Assembly (NCBI GenBank): GCA_902788365.1
Contig: CADAJN010000007.1
Span: forward strand, 27,391-91,390
DNA from: an uncultured Pseudomonadota bacterium
Lineage (GTDB): Bacteria > Pseudomonadota > Alphaproteobacteria > RF32 > CAG-239
DNA: 64,000 bases
Direction: 5' to 3'
The position numbers and the translations under genes were made by a program. Position 1 is the stretch's first letter, and each line of letters begins with the position of its first letter. Below the pieces are notes generated by a model. That model did not search any database. It had not been told where the DNA came from and worked only from the letters and a program-made list of their open reading frames with translations. Below, one piece after another: positions 26,654 to 35,578 of the stretch.

Positions 26654-26688
26654 TCCCTCGGGTTCTTACTAAAGTAAGCCCCGAGGGA
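26654..26688. terminator. Long hairpin downstream of clpB
   Basis: TCCCTCGGG (26654-26662) pairs with CCCGAGGGA (26680-26688), with an inner CTTACT/AGTAAG stem. It lies 50 bases past the clpB stop. It lacks a strong T-tract, so it may be an RNA-protecting element or part of the repeat block instead of a true terminator. Confidence 0.45.
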
Positions 26689-26737
26689 GACGGGTTAATA
26701 AAGCGCCGATTGATTCTTGTTTCAACATCTTTTATTC

Positions 26738-29245
26738 TTATTGCGGGGTTAGGCGCAAACCGTCCGAATCGGCTGAAACAATCACTTTTGAATTGTCATC
26801 AACCGCACCGTCAAGCAACATCATGGCCAACGGATTTTCCAGATTTTGCACCAATAACCGTTTAAGCGGACGTGCTCCAAAGTCGGGATTATAGCCGTTT
26901 TCAGCCAGCCAATCTTTAGCTTTATCGTCCAGTTGCAAAGTGATATGACGTTCATTTAAGCGTTGTTGCAAGCGCTCTGTTTGAATATCAACAATGCGGC
27001 GAATCGCCTCTTTGCCAAGCGGATTAAACACCAAAATCTCATCCAGACGGTTCAAAAATTCCGGCTTAAAGAAGTTACGCAAAGTATCCATTACGTTTTG
27101 ATCAGCTCCGGTAATCAAATTTGATGTCAAAATAATAAACGTATTTTTGAAATCTACCGTGCGACCTTTACCATCGGTCAAATGCCCTTCGTCAAGCACC
27201 TGCAACAGCAAATTAAATACGTCCGGATGTGCTTTTTCCACCTCATCAAACAAAATTACCTGATATGGACGACGACGCACCGCCTCGGTTAAAACACCGC
27301 CTTCATCATAGCCGACATATCCAGGAGGGGCGCCGATTAAGCGTGCCACAGAATGCTTTTCCATATATTCCGACATATCTATGCGAATGTATGCCGCTTC
27401 TTCATCAAACAGAAATTCGGCTAAGGCTTTGGCCAGCTCGGTTTTGCCGACGCCTGTCGGGCCGAGGAACAAAAATGAGCCAATCGGCCGATTCGGATCT
27501 TTTAAGCCTGAACGAGAACGACGCACGGCGTTTGCCACCGCCTGAATGGCTTCATCTTGCCCGACCACGCGTTTGGACAAGTTTTCTTCCAAATGCAGAA
27601 GCTTTTCACGTTCGCCACCAACCAATTTATCTACCGGAATACCGGTCCACTTTGAAACAACCGAAGCAATCATATCCGGCGTGACGGTTTCTATTGAAGT
27701 TTCATCAGCGCGACTCGCTTGTAATGCTTTGAGCTTGGCTTCCAAATCCGGAATTTCCTTATATTGCAACTCGCCGGCCTGTTCATACAAACCGTTACGC
27801 AAGGCCTTTTCGGCTTCAATACGCGCCATATCTATACGCTCGCGCAACTTATTAGCCTCTTGTGCCGCACTTTTATGTGTGTTCCACTGTTCGGTCTTTT
27901 CCGCCGACTGTTTTTCCAACTCGGCAATTTCGGTTTCAAGCTTAGCCAAACGCTCTTTTGACGATGTATCTGTTTCTTTACGCAAAGCTTCGCGCTCAAT
28001 TTTAAGCTGTATCAATTTGCGGTCTATCTGATCCAACTCCTCGGGTTTGGAATCTAGTGCCATTTTGAGCTTGCTGGCCGCCTCATCAACCAAATCAATC
28101 GCCTTATCCGGTAAAAAACGATCGGTAATATAACGATTTGACATAACAGCCGCCGCCACCAATGCCGCATCTGAAATATGCACGCCATGGTGCAATTCAT
28201 ATTTTTCCTTAATGCCGCGCAAAATGGACACCGTATCGGAAACATCCGTTTCACCAACGTAAACGGTTTGGAATCGGCGAGCGAAGGCTGCATCTTTTTC
28301 AATATATTTCTGATATTCTTTAAGCGTGGTTGCTCCGATACAATGCAATTCGCCGCGCGCTAATGCCGGTTTAAGCAAGTTTGACGCATCCATTGAACCT
28401 TCTGAAGCACCGGCGCCGACCACTGTGTGCATTTCATCAATAAACAGTATAACTTGGCCGTTGGCGCTCTGCACTTCTTGCAAAACAGCTTTCAGGCGTT
28501 CTTCAAATTCGCCACGAAACTTTGCACCGGCAATCAAAGCACCCATATCCAGCGCCATTACGCGCTTATGAGCCAATGTGCTCGGCACATCGCCGTTAAT
28601 AATACGTTGAGCCAAACCTTCAACAATCGCCGTTTTACCGACGCCCGGTTCGCCAATCAGAATCGGATTGTTTTTAGTGCGACGCGACAAAACCTGAATG
28701 GTGCGACGAATCTCTTCGTCACGACCGATTATCGGATCTAATTTTCCCTGCGCCGCACGCTCAGTATAATCTATGGCATATCTTTTAAGTGCTTCAAAAT
28801 TATCTTCCGCTGAAGCCGAATCGGCTGTGCGCCCTTGTCGCATTTCGTTAATCGCCTGATTGAGTTTGGCGGCATCTACGCCATAAGATTTGTGCATCAA
28901 AACCGCCTGCAACAATCGCTCAACGCTGACAAACGTATCTTTAGCCTTTTGCGCCAACTGCTCGGCGGTATCCAAAACTTTTATGGTGTCTTGCGACAAA
29001 GTCAGCTGCACCGCTTGTCCGTCAACCGTCGGTAAGCGGCTGATATCTTCATCAACTTTAGAGCGCACCAAATCAGGATTAGCTCCGGACTGCGACAGCA
29101 AATTAGATGCCATGCCTTCTTTATCTTCAAGCATTACTTTAAGTAAATGCGCCGGCACCAAATATTGATTATTATTGCGCGATGCCAATTTTTCGGCATT
29201 TTGCAAAAAACCTTGACTTCTATCTGTGTATTTTTCCAAATTCAT
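26738..29245 (-). CDS. clpB: ATP-dependent disaggregase ClpB
   Basis: ClpB is the hexameric AAA+ chaperone that rescues aggregated proteins with DnaK. The N-terminal Clp repeat domain, AAA-1 with Walker [10 protein letters not shown] and Walker [12 protein letters not shown], the coiled-coil middle domain (about residues 390-510), and AAA-2 with [14 protein letters not shown] and [14 protein letters not shown] are all present. I start at [13 protein letters not shown] (29245) with AAGGAG upstream; the frame to 29296 has no ribosome site. The length of about 835 residues is slightly short but complete. It is likely heat induced, given a sigma-32-like element upstream and rpoH in this window. 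Confidence 0.97.
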   Translation of the reverse strand: MNLEKYTDRSQGFLQNAEKLASRNNNQYLVPAHLLKVMLEDKEGMASNLLSQSGANPDLVRSKVDEDISRLPTVDGQAVQLTLSQDTIKVLDTAEQLAQKAKDTFVSVERLLQAVLMHKSYGVDAAKLNQAINEMRQGRTADSASAEDNFEALKRYAIDYTERAAQGKLDPIIGRDEEIRRTIQVLSRRTKNNPILIGEPGVGKTAIVEGLAQRIINGDVPSTLAHKRVMALDMGALIAGAKFRGEFEERLKAVLQEVQSANGQVILFIDEMHTVVGAGASEGSMDASNLLKPALARGELHCIGATTLKEYQKYIEKDAAFARRFQTVYVGETDVSDTVSILRGIKEKYELHHGVHISDAALVAAAVMSNRYITDRFLPDKAIDLVDEAASKLKMALDSKPEELDQIDRKLIQLKIEREALRKETDTSSKERLAKLETEIAELEKQSAEKTEQWNTHKSAAQEANKLRERIDMARIEAEKALRNGLYEQAGELQYKEIPDLEAKLKALQASRADETSIETVTPDMIASVVSKWTGIPVDKLVGGEREKLLHLEENLSKRVVGQDEAIQAVANAVRRSRSGLKDPNRPIGSFLFLGPTGVGKTELAKALAEFLFDEEAAYIRIDMSEYMEKHSVARLIGAPPGYVGYDEGGVLTEAVRRRPYQVILFDEVEKAHPDVFNLLLQVLDEGHLTDGKGRTVDFKNTFIILTSNLITGADQNVMDTLRNFFKPEFLNRLDEILVFNPLGKEAIRRIVDIQTERLQQRLNERHITLQLDDKAKDWLAENGYNPDFGARPLKRLLVQNLENPLAMMLLDGAVDDNSKVIVSADSDGLRLTPQ

Positions 29246-29268
29246 GTTCTTACTCCTTATACTTGAGT

Positions 29269-29296
29269 ATATAGGGAGCATTTTTTTTGAATGCAA
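29269..29296 (-). promoter_or_regulatory. Possible heat-shock (sigma-32-like) promoter of clpB
   Basis: On the minus strand TTGCAT (29296-29291) and CCTATAT (29275-29269) are 15 bases apart. The second element resembles the CYTATNT -10 of alphaproteobacterial RpoH promoters, but the -35 match is weak. Confidence 0.35.
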
Positions 29297-29314
29297 TCCG
29301 AGAGCAGAAAATTT

Positions 29315-30169
29315 TTATTTTTTAAGATTAGCAGTAAGAACTTTTAAGACCTTAACCAGTTCTTCTTTCATCTTAGAGCGTTCAACCACCATATCTACCA
29401 TGCCGTGTTCCAATAAATATTCGGCGCGCTGAAAACCTTCCGGCAATTTTTCGTGAATGGTTTGTTCTATCACGCGCTGTCCGGCAAAGCCGATTAAACA
29501 ACCCTTTTCGGCAATATTAACATCTCCAAGCATGGCAAACGAGGCCGAAACACCGCCCGTGGTCGGATCTGTCAGAATTGAGATGAACGGCACACCGGCT
29601 TCTTTGAGCTCATTGACTGCGGCAGTTGTGCGAGCCATTTGCATGAGCGAAAACATACCTTCCTGCATGCGAGCACCACCGGAAGCTGCAACGGTAATCA
29701 ATGGTTCTTTATTGGTCAAAGCCAAACGAGCGGCGGTTACAATTCCCTCGCCCACCGCCAAGCCCATAGAGCCGCCCATAAACGAAAAATCTAACGCTGC
29801 CACCACACTTTTAATGCCACCGATTGAACCGCGCGCCACCTGAATGGCATCATTATGACCGGTTTTTTTACGATTACTTTTAAGCCGGTCGGTATATTTT
29901 TGCAAATCCTTAAATTTAAGAGGATCATCTTGCACCGGCGGTAAAACAACATCCGTCCATTTAGCTTCATCAAATAAAAGTTTGAAGCGATTATCAACGT
30001 ATAAACGCAAATGATGACCGCAAGATGTGCAGACATAATGCGACTGTTTTAATTCTTGCGCATAAAGCATTTGATTGCAATTCGGGCATTTTACCCACAA
30101 ATTATCAGCAATTTCTTTCGGCGTCGTTTTTTGAATTTTCGGACGCACAATATCTGTCAGCCAATTCAT
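29315..30169 (-). CDS. accD: Acetyl-CoA carboxylase carboxyltransferase beta subunit
   Basis: AccD, with AccA, transfers carboxyl from biotin to acetyl-CoA to make malonyl-CoA for fatty acid synthesis. The N-terminal zinc ribbon has paired cysteines in WVKCPNCNQML and YVCTSCGHHL. The crotonase-like carboxyltransferase core includes GSIGGIKSVVAALDFSFMGGSMG and ITVAASGGARMQEG. The length of 284 residues is normal. AAAGGGG precedes the ATG, which directly follows the stop of the LapA-like gene, so the two are cotranscribed. Confidence 0.96.
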   Translation of the reverse strand: MNWLTDIVRPKIQKTTPKEIADNLWVKCPNCNQMLYAQELKQSHYVCTSCGHHLRLYVDNRFKLLFDEAKWTDVVLPPVQDDPLKFKDLQKYTDRLKSNRKKTGHNDAIQVARGSIGGIKSVVAALDFSFMGGSMGLAVGEGIVTAARLALTNKEPLITVAASGGARMQEGMFSLMQMARTTAAVNELKEAGVPFISILTDPTTGGVSASFAMLGDVNIAEKGCLIGFAGQRVIEQTIHEKLPEGFQRAEYLLEHGMVDMVVERSKMKEELVKVLKVLTANLKK

Positions 30170-30589
30170 TTAAGCCCCTTTCTTGGTGGCAAATTTATCT
30201 TTTACTTTATTAACCCAACCGAGCGTTTCTTTATTAACGGACATGGCCGCCTGCGCTTTGGCTTTTTCTTGCAAAGTTGCTACATTTTGCTGCAATCCGC
30301 TGACGGTTTCGTTGAGCTTGTTTTGTTCTTTTGACAACACTCTATTGGCTTTTCTTTGACAGCGCAATTCATGACGCAACGGAGCATGCGCAAACCATGC
30401 GCCTAAGCGGCCGCAAAAATAACCGTAAATCAGAAAAGCACTCAAAACCAACTTTGTGCTGAAACTGTCTGTCGTGTTGCCTAAAGCACCGAAATCAAAG
30501 GATATGCCTTCGCTTGACTCGGCGCAATAAACTGCTAAAACGGCTATAACCAACAGCGGTAAAGCTAAAATATAATGCAACAACTTCAT
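30170..30589 (-). CDS. LapA-like inner membrane protein
   Basis: The protein has two membrane segments, one at the N-terminus and one at about residues 45-68 (TKLVLSAFLIYGYFCGRLGAWF). A positively charged, coiled-coil tail follows, the layout of the LapA (DUF1049) family linked to lipopolysaccharide assembly control. Sequence identity to that family is not obvious by eye, so the call rests mostly on architecture. The start at 30589 has GGAGGG upstream. It lies between ihfB and accD; in many proteobacteria a lapA-like gene follows ihfB, which supports the assignment. Confidence 0.6.
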   Translation of the reverse strand: MKLLHYILALPLLVIAVLAVYCAESSEGISFDFGALGNTTDSFSTKLVLSAFLIYGYFCGRLGAWFAHAPLRHELRCQRKANRVLSKEQNKLNETVSGLQQNVATLQEKAKAQAAMSVNKETLGWVNKVKDKFATKKGA

Positions 30590-30620
30590 TTTTCCCTCCA
30601 TGAGGTTAAAAAGCCTGAAC

Positions 30621-30908
30621 TTATTGAGAATCTGAATTCAATCTTTCATGCAACTCTTTGCCGGTTTTGAAATGCACTATATTCTTAGCCGGCACTTCAA
30701 CGCGGTTTTTATTTTTCGGATTGATGGCAACACGCGGCTTTCTGGTGCGCACGGAGAAAGCACCGAATCCTCTGATTTCAACTCTGTTACCTTCTGCCAA
30801 CGCTGTAGTCAGCTTATTAAAAACCACATCAACGATATTATCAATATCCTTAATTTTAAGATTTGGCATTTTTGCCGCAATTCTTTCAACTAATTCAGAT
30901 CTAGTCAC
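30621..30908 (-). CDS. ihfB: Integration host factor beta subunit
   Basis: This 95-residue HU/IHF-family DNA-bending protein has the N-terminal helices MTRSELVERIAAKMPNL and the beta-arm region VEIRGFGAFSVRTRKPRVAINPKNKNRVEVPAKNIVHFKTGKEL. The PAKN..HFK.GKEL ending and the lapA-like neighbour favour IhfB over HU. The start is a GTG at 30908 with GAGG upstream. Confidence 0.85.
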   Translation of the reverse strand: MTRSELVERIAAKMPNLKIKDIDNIVDVVFNKLTTALAEGNRVEIRGFGAFSVRTRKPRVAINPKNKNRVEVPAKNIVHFKTGKELHERLNSDSQ

Positions 30909-30983
30909 TTCATCCTCACAAATAAAATTCTGTTATGTTTTTAACACTATTACACTTTTCTTTTGCAGATATCCATATAATTT

Positions 30984-31643
30984 TTACGATTTTACACAAA
31001 CATCGGGTGCTCTTAAGTATAAAGGTTTAGGAAAATTCAACTTTTTTTGCCGATATTTTTGTAATGCGCAAGCGGCAAGCTGAGCAAGCGGCACGCTTTT
31101 TTCCATATTTACGCTGTGAAGCACCAAACCACTTGGCTTATCTAAAAAACGTTCAACGCCATTACCAATCAGTGAGACCGTTTTGCCTTTGAGCTGATCT
31201 ATAATTTGTTCATAAGGAACTGCGGCCGGTTCACATAATTTTTCGCGGCGACCGTTAAACAGCTGAAAATAAAAATCTTCGCGCTTAGTTTCAATAATTA
31301 CCGCATTTAATGCCGCCAAATCAAAGTCATCTATGGCTTGCAAATAGGCCTCAAACGCATTAACACCGGTAACGGCCATTTGCGGGCGCGCCAAACTCAT
31401 GGCGCGTGCGGCCGCCACGGAAGAACGCACGCCGGTAAAAGAGCCCGGACCGACACAAACGCCGAGTAAATCAATATTTGCGAAGTCAAGTTTTTGTTCT
31501 GATAACATTTTTTGAATTTGCGGCAATAAGGCTTCGGCCTGCCCGAATTCCATTTCCTGCCGATATTTTGTTTTTATTTCAGTATCACACATCAACGCTA
31601 CTGCGCAATCATTTGCCGTTGTATCAAAAACCAATGTCCACAT
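30984..31643 (-). CDS. tsaB: tRNA threonylcarbamoyladenosine biosynthesis protein TsaB
   Basis: TsaB is the non-catalytic partner of TsaD in making the t6A37 modification of ANN-decoding tRNAs. It has an ASKHA fold: the VFDTTANDCAVAL start and the signature GVCVGPGSFTGVRSSVAAARAMSLA are clear. The length of 219 residues is normal. AGGAAAA precedes the ATG. It is divergent from the PAS protein gene. Confidence 0.93.
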   Translation of the reverse strand: MWTLVFDTTANDCAVALMCDTEIKTKYRQEMEFGQAEALLPQIQKMLSEQKLDFANIDLLGVCVGPGSFTGVRSSVAAARAMSLARPQMAVTGVNAFEAYLQAIDDFDLAALNAVIIETKREDFYFQLFNGRREKLCEPAAVPYEQIIDQLKGKTVSLIGNGVERFLDKPSGLVLHSVNMEKSVPLAQLAACALQKYRQKKLNFPKPLYLRAPDVCVKS

Positions 31644-31751
31644 TTTTTTCCTAAAAAACTTTCAATTATTTGAAAAAATAAATTGCTTATTGTTGCTTAT
31701 ATAATATAAAATAATTCCAAGCGCAAACATTTTTTGAAAACAGAGAAATAA

Positions 31752-33416
31752 ATGAACATAGATTTGCTTAATTGGACAGTTATCGGCGGCTTATTGATTA
31801 TTTTGGGCTTGATGGCAATTTTAGCAATATTGCAAACCAAAATATATAAATATCGGCGCAAAATTTATTTTGTGCGACGTGATAAAGAACGCACCAACGA
31901 ATTGTTATGGACAACCAAGGACGGTTATTTTTGCTTTATTTATTCTGATGAAAAACTTAATCATAATCCGCAAAAAGTTATGGGTAAATGTTCGCGCCGG
32001 TTGGCCGTGATGCTTGATTTAAAAAACGGCACCACCGCTGATTTTAATGAAATATGCGATGCTTTTTATAAAGATGATGCGCAACTTTTGAAAAAATATG
32101 TTTCTTTATTGCAACAAGACGGATTAGCCTTTGAAGATATGCTGAGCATAAAGGGGGGAAAACGTTTTATGTGTGTGTATGGTAATCGCGTGCACGGGGC
32201 CGACGGCAATTTATACGGCGATGTGGTTTGGTTTCGCGATGTTTCCGCCGAAGCCGAGCATATGCTGCAACTGGAAAATGAAAAAAACAGCGTTTTAAAC
32301 ACCATCAAACAATATGAAAATTTGATTGACGGCATTGAAATGCCGATTTGGTTGCGCGATGAAAATCTACAACTGGCAATTGTTAATAAAAAATATGCCG
32401 AATATAGCGGCAAAAATTCTAAGGCTGAAGTTTTGCGGCAAAATACCGAGCTCAGCAACAGTAAAGGCGAAACGCCAGATGCTGCTATAGCGGCCAGTGC
32501 ACAAAAAACCAAAAAGAAGCAAAAAAAGCCTTTTAAAATGGTGCGTGGCGGTAATTACTATTTTTATGAATTACGCGAGAATCCGTATTTCATAGGTGAT
32601 ACGCTTGATAAAATAGGCACTGTCGGTTCTTTGGTTGATTGCACAGCTCTTGAAACCGCCAAACGCGATTTTGAACGCAACCAAAACAGTCACTTGGATA
32701 TTTTAGGGGTTCTTGGAACCGCCTTTGCCATTTTTGATGAAAAAACCAATCTCTATTTTTATAACACATCATTTCGCCAATTATGGAATTTAGACGCTGA
32801 TTTTTTGGAGAAAAAGCCATCTTATCTGCAATTTATTGAAACCATACGACAGCAGAAAATGTTGCCGCCGGTGCCTGATTTTAAAACATTCAAAGAAGAA
32901 GAATTAAGCGTTTTCAACCGGTTATGGAAAATGCGTGATGATTTATTACCTTTACCGGACGGCCGCACCATCCATCGTTTCAGAATGCCACACCCAAACG
33001 GCGTGATTTTTGCTTTTGAAGATGTGTCTGACCGGTTAGCCACAATGCGTCGGCTTAATGACTTGACTGAAATGCAACAAGGTATTTTGGATAATTTAAC
33101 CGATGCTGTAATTATTTTCGGACCTAACCAACGCTTAAAATTTTATAACCGCGCTTATTTAAAGCTATGGAGCTTGGATTATGATAAAATGCAAGATGAA
33201 CCTAAGATGGATGATGTCATTACTTATCAGAAATTGTTCTTCTCCAATATTCCGGAATGGAATGATTTCAGACAAACCATGCTCACCATGATTATGGAAG
33301 GACGGAAATTTACCTTAACCCGCGATGATAATGCCGAAATCAATGTTTCGCCGCAAATATTTTATGACGGTTCAATCATGTTGACATACACGGCAAAACA
33401 TTCGGCGACAAAGTAA
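31752..33416 (+). CDS. Membrane-anchored multi-PAS protein without a kinase domain
   Basis: One N-terminal membrane helix (about residues 8-30) precedes a cytoplasmic region with at least three PAS-like domains. The clearest are near residues 310-430 (FAIFDEKTNLYFYNTSFRQLWNLD and the PLPDGRTIHRFRMPHPNGVIFAFEDVSDR end) and 445-545 (GILDNLTDAVIIFGPNQRLKFYNRAYLKLWSLD). A Lys-rich insert lies near 255. No histidine-kinase, GGDEF or other output domain follows; the protein ends just after the last PAS fold. It looks like an alphaproteobacterial PAS sensor kinase that lost its catalytic half, or a scaffold. The ribosome site is weak. Confidence 0.7.
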   Translation: MNIDLLNWTVIGGLLIILGLMAILAILQTKIYKYRRKIYFVRRDKERTNELLWTTKDGYFCFIYSDEKLNHNPQKVMGKCSRRLAVMLDLKNGTTADFNEICDAFYKDDAQLLKKYVSLLQQDGLAFEDMLSIKGGKRFMCVYGNRVHGADGNLYGDVVWFRDVSAEAEHMLQLENEKNSVLNTIKQYENLIDGIEMPIWLRDENLQLAIVNKKYAEYSGKNSKAEVLRQNTELSNSKGETPDAAIAASAQKTKKKQKKPFKMVRGGNYYFYELRENPYFIGDTLDKIGTVGSLVDCTALETAKRDFERNQNSHLDILGVLGTAFAIFDEKTNLYFYNTSFRQLWNLDADFLEKKPSYLQFIETIRQQKMLPPVPDFKTFKEEELSVFNRLWKMRDDLLPLPDGRTIHRFRMPHPNGVIFAFEDVSDRLATMRRLNDLTEMQQGILDNLTDAVIIFGPNQRLKFYNRAYLKLWSLDYDKMQDEPKMDDVITYQKLFFSNIPEWNDFRQTMLTMIMEGRKFTLTRDDNAEINVSPQIFYDGSIMLTYTAKHSATK

Positions 33417-33447
33417 CAGGCAATTAATTTGCAATAAAGGAAAAATA

Positions 33448-34404
33448 ATGACTTTGACAGATGATACAGATGATGATGAAACTCCGGCCAGTAAACCGGA
33501 TTGGAAAAAGAAAAAAGTCGGCGATGATGAACGATTGACTCTGCGTATTGACGCAATAGAAGCAGACAAATATCAAGCTCGCAAAAATAAAATGCAGACT
33601 TCAACAAAGCGTGCCAAACCAACTAATAAAATCAGTAAAAAAGTTAAACAATTATATGAAGATGACGAAGATGAAGATGACGGTATGGACGAAGATGTTG
33701 TTCGCTCTTTTCGCGAATTGCGCATGAACCAAAGTGATGCTTCAAACAGTGATACCACTTTGATTGACGCCTTGGCACCAAGCGAAAAACGTATGGTTGA
33801 GCAACGCACCAATATTGAAATTACCAGACATCAGGAAAATGCCGGACGGCTAAATGCCATGGAACAGGCAGACACTCTGGCGCGTAAAGCCGGAATCCGC
33901 AAAACAAATGATTCCGAACGAACCGAAAAAATGCAAGATGCAATTTATAATCCGAAACGTATCCGAGCCGAATCGCTTGAGAAGAATATTGCCAAGCAAA
34001 TCGGATTGAAAGGCGAGATTAAATTTCATACCGAAGGTAAAGTGGTTGAAGGTGTCAAAGAACTCAAAAAAATGACAGATAATCATAAGGTTAAGAATAT
34101 TAAAATGCAAGACATGCCGGATCTTGGCAAAAAGATGCTGACTGAAAATGAAAAAGCTGAGTTGATTTTGCGCAAATCGGGACAAACTGCTAAACTTTCC
34201 GAAATCAAAAAACAAAGCGCTTACGGCTTAAAGCCGAAAGAAGCCATGAAGAATCCGACTGTTAACAAGAAAAATTTTGAGCTTAATGCACCGCAGGCGC
34301 AAAAAGATAAGCAACAAGATAAAGATAATAACAAAACATATTCGCAGAAATTAAAATCTTTACTGCAAGAATCTTTACGGAAAAATAATAAAGTTCGCGG
34401 ATAA
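33448..34404 (+). CDS. Highly charged protein of unknown function
   Basis: This 318-residue protein is rich in Lys, Asp and Glu, with an acidic patch (YEDDEDEDDGMDEDVV, about residues 70-86) and long predicted helices; much of it is likely disordered. There is no signal peptide or membrane segment. AAAGGAAAAA precedes the ATG. It follows the PAS gene by 31 bases and may be cotranscribed with it. No family is recognised. Confidence 0.6.
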   Translation: MTLTDDTDDDETPASKPDWKKKKVGDDERLTLRIDAIEADKYQARKNKMQTSTKRAKPTNKISKKVKQLYEDDEDEDDGMDEDVVRSFRELRMNQSDASNSDTTLIDALAPSEKRMVEQRTNIEITRHQENAGRLNAMEQADTLARKAGIRKTNDSERTEKMQDAIYNPKRIRAESLEKNIAKQIGLKGEIKFHTEGKVVEGVKELKKMTDNHKVKNIKMQDMPDLGKKMLTENEKAELILRKSGQTAKLSEIKKQSAYGLKPKEAMKNPTVNKKNFELNAPQAQKDKQQDKDNNKTYSQKLKSLLQESLRKNNKVRG

Positions 34405-34482
34405 TCTTAAAGTTAAGATGGACAAATGCTTTAATATAGAGTAACATACATTAAAATTTAAATCAAATATTGGGGAAATGTG

Positions 34483-34899
34483 ATGGAAAATCAATATTAT
34501 ACCTTAATGGAAAAACAAGACTTCTTTGAAATAATTGAAAATAAATATGGCGAATTGGCGGTTTTTATTGATGCCAGAGACGGTAATCCGAGCGAGCCGG
34601 TATTGCAATTTGACGGCAAGAAGACCGCTTTGTTATGTCGCGATGAGCGTCGTTCTATCATTTTAGATAACATAGATGCCGAAACATGCAACGTTTTGGC
34701 AGAATCTGAGGTAGTCATGATTGTTGAGCTTAAAGCGGAAATGGTGGAACGCGTTTATGCCGTGCCGGTTGAAAATGTTGAAGAAATCATTTTAAACGGT
34801 CGCCGCACACGAGCTGATGAGCTGTTTAAGGCTAAAAGTAAAGATGAATTACTTAAGTCTTTTGGAGCGATAAAAGTTTGGACGAGTGGTGAAAAATGA
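34483..34899 (+). CDS. Unknown protein, first gene of the PTS operon
   Basis: This 138-residue acidic soluble protein is similar by eye to the product of 23208-23633 over the DGKKTALLCRDERRSIILDNI and VMIVELKAEMVERVYAVPVENVEEI segments. It starts at the ATG at 34483 with GGGGA upstream. Its stop overlaps the EIIA start as ATGA. In many Alphaproteobacteria the gene before this EIIA is the HPr kinase hprK; this protein has no P-loop and is not HprK. Its place in the operon suggests a link to PTS signalling. Confidence 0.65.
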   Translation: MENQYYTLMEKQDFFEIIENKYGELAVFIDARDGNPSEPVLQFDGKKTALLCRDERRSIILDNIDAETCNVLAESEVVMIVELKAEMVERVYAVPVENVEEIILNGRRTRADELFKAKSKDELLKSFGAIKVWTSGEK

Positions 34900-35303
34900 T
34901 TGGTTTGGTTTTTGTGACGCATGGTAATTTGGCACTTGAGTTTGTGGCTGCCATGGAACATGTGGTGGGTAAACAAACACAGGTTGATTGTGTGTGCATT
35001 GGTCCGGAAGATGATATGGAAGCACGCCGTCAGGAAATTTTGCAAAAAACAAAAAACAATGACAGCGGTGATGGGGTTTTGCTTTTAACCGATATGTTCG
35101 GCGGCACGCCATCAAATTTAGCAATGTCAATTATCGGACACGGCAATTATGATGTGATTGCCGGAATGAATTTGCCAATGGTGATAAAATTGGCCACTGC
35201 ACGCAAAGAATTGCCATTAAAAAAATGCGTAGACTGCGCTCAAGAAGCCGGCAAAAAGCACATTAACGTCGCCTCGCAATTATTAACCGGAAACGCTAAA
35301 TGA
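34896..35303 (+). CDS. PTS mannose-family EIIA component
   Basis: This single-domain EIIA of the mannose type has 135 residues. The phosphorylated histidine is H9 in VFVTHGNLA, and the LLLTDMFGGTPSNLAM segment is characteristic. In Alphaproteobacteria such a lone EIIA with HPr forms a regulatory phosphorelay instead of a sugar transporter; no EIIB or EIIC is here. It is coupled by ATGA overlaps to the genes on both sides. Confidence 0.92.
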   Translation: MIGLVFVTHGNLALEFVAAMEHVVGKQTQVDCVCIGPEDDMEARRQEILQKTKNNDSGDGVLLLTDMFGGTPSNLAMSIIGHGNYDVIAGMNLPMVIKLATARKELPLKKCVDCAQEAGKKHINVASQLLTGNAK

Positions 35304-35578
35304 GCGACGTTTTAGAAACAAATTTGATTATTTGCAATCAAAAAGGACTGCATGCGCGTGCTGCGGCGGCGTTTGTAAAATGTATTACCAATATTGATGC
35401 CGAAGTGATGGTGGAAAAAGACGGGCAAGTGGTGGACGGTTGCTCAATTTTGAGCTTAATGATGCTGGCCGCCTCTAAAGGCAGCACCATTAAAATTACG
35501 GCCAAGGGACAACAGGCTGCCGAGGCGATCAAAGCTTTGACCGTTTTGGTTAACTCGCGTTTTGGTGAGGAACAGTGA
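35300..35578 (+). CDS. ptsH: Phosphocarrier protein HPr
   Basis: This 92-residue HPr has the phospho-accepting histidine H18 in KGLHARAAA and the regulatory serine region at S49 (GCSILSLMMLA), comparable to Ser46 of Gram-positive HPr. Both sites being present implies control by EI and possibly by an HPr kinase encoded elsewhere. It passes phosphate to the EIIA encoded immediately upstream. It overlaps the downstream methyltransferase start by 4 bases (GTGA). Confidence 0.94.
   Translation: MSDVLETNLIICNQKGLHARAAAAFVKCITNIDAEVMVEKDGQVVDGCSILSLMMLAASKGSTIKITAKGQQAAEAIKALTVLVNSRFGEEQ

Noticed and set aside
33372..33622. Minus-strand open frames upstream of the 33448 gene
   Set aside because: They overlap two well-supported plus-strand genes and lack ribosome sites.
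34483..34899. HPr kinase (HprK) before the EIIA gene
   Set aside because: The product is too short and has no P-loop or HprK signature.
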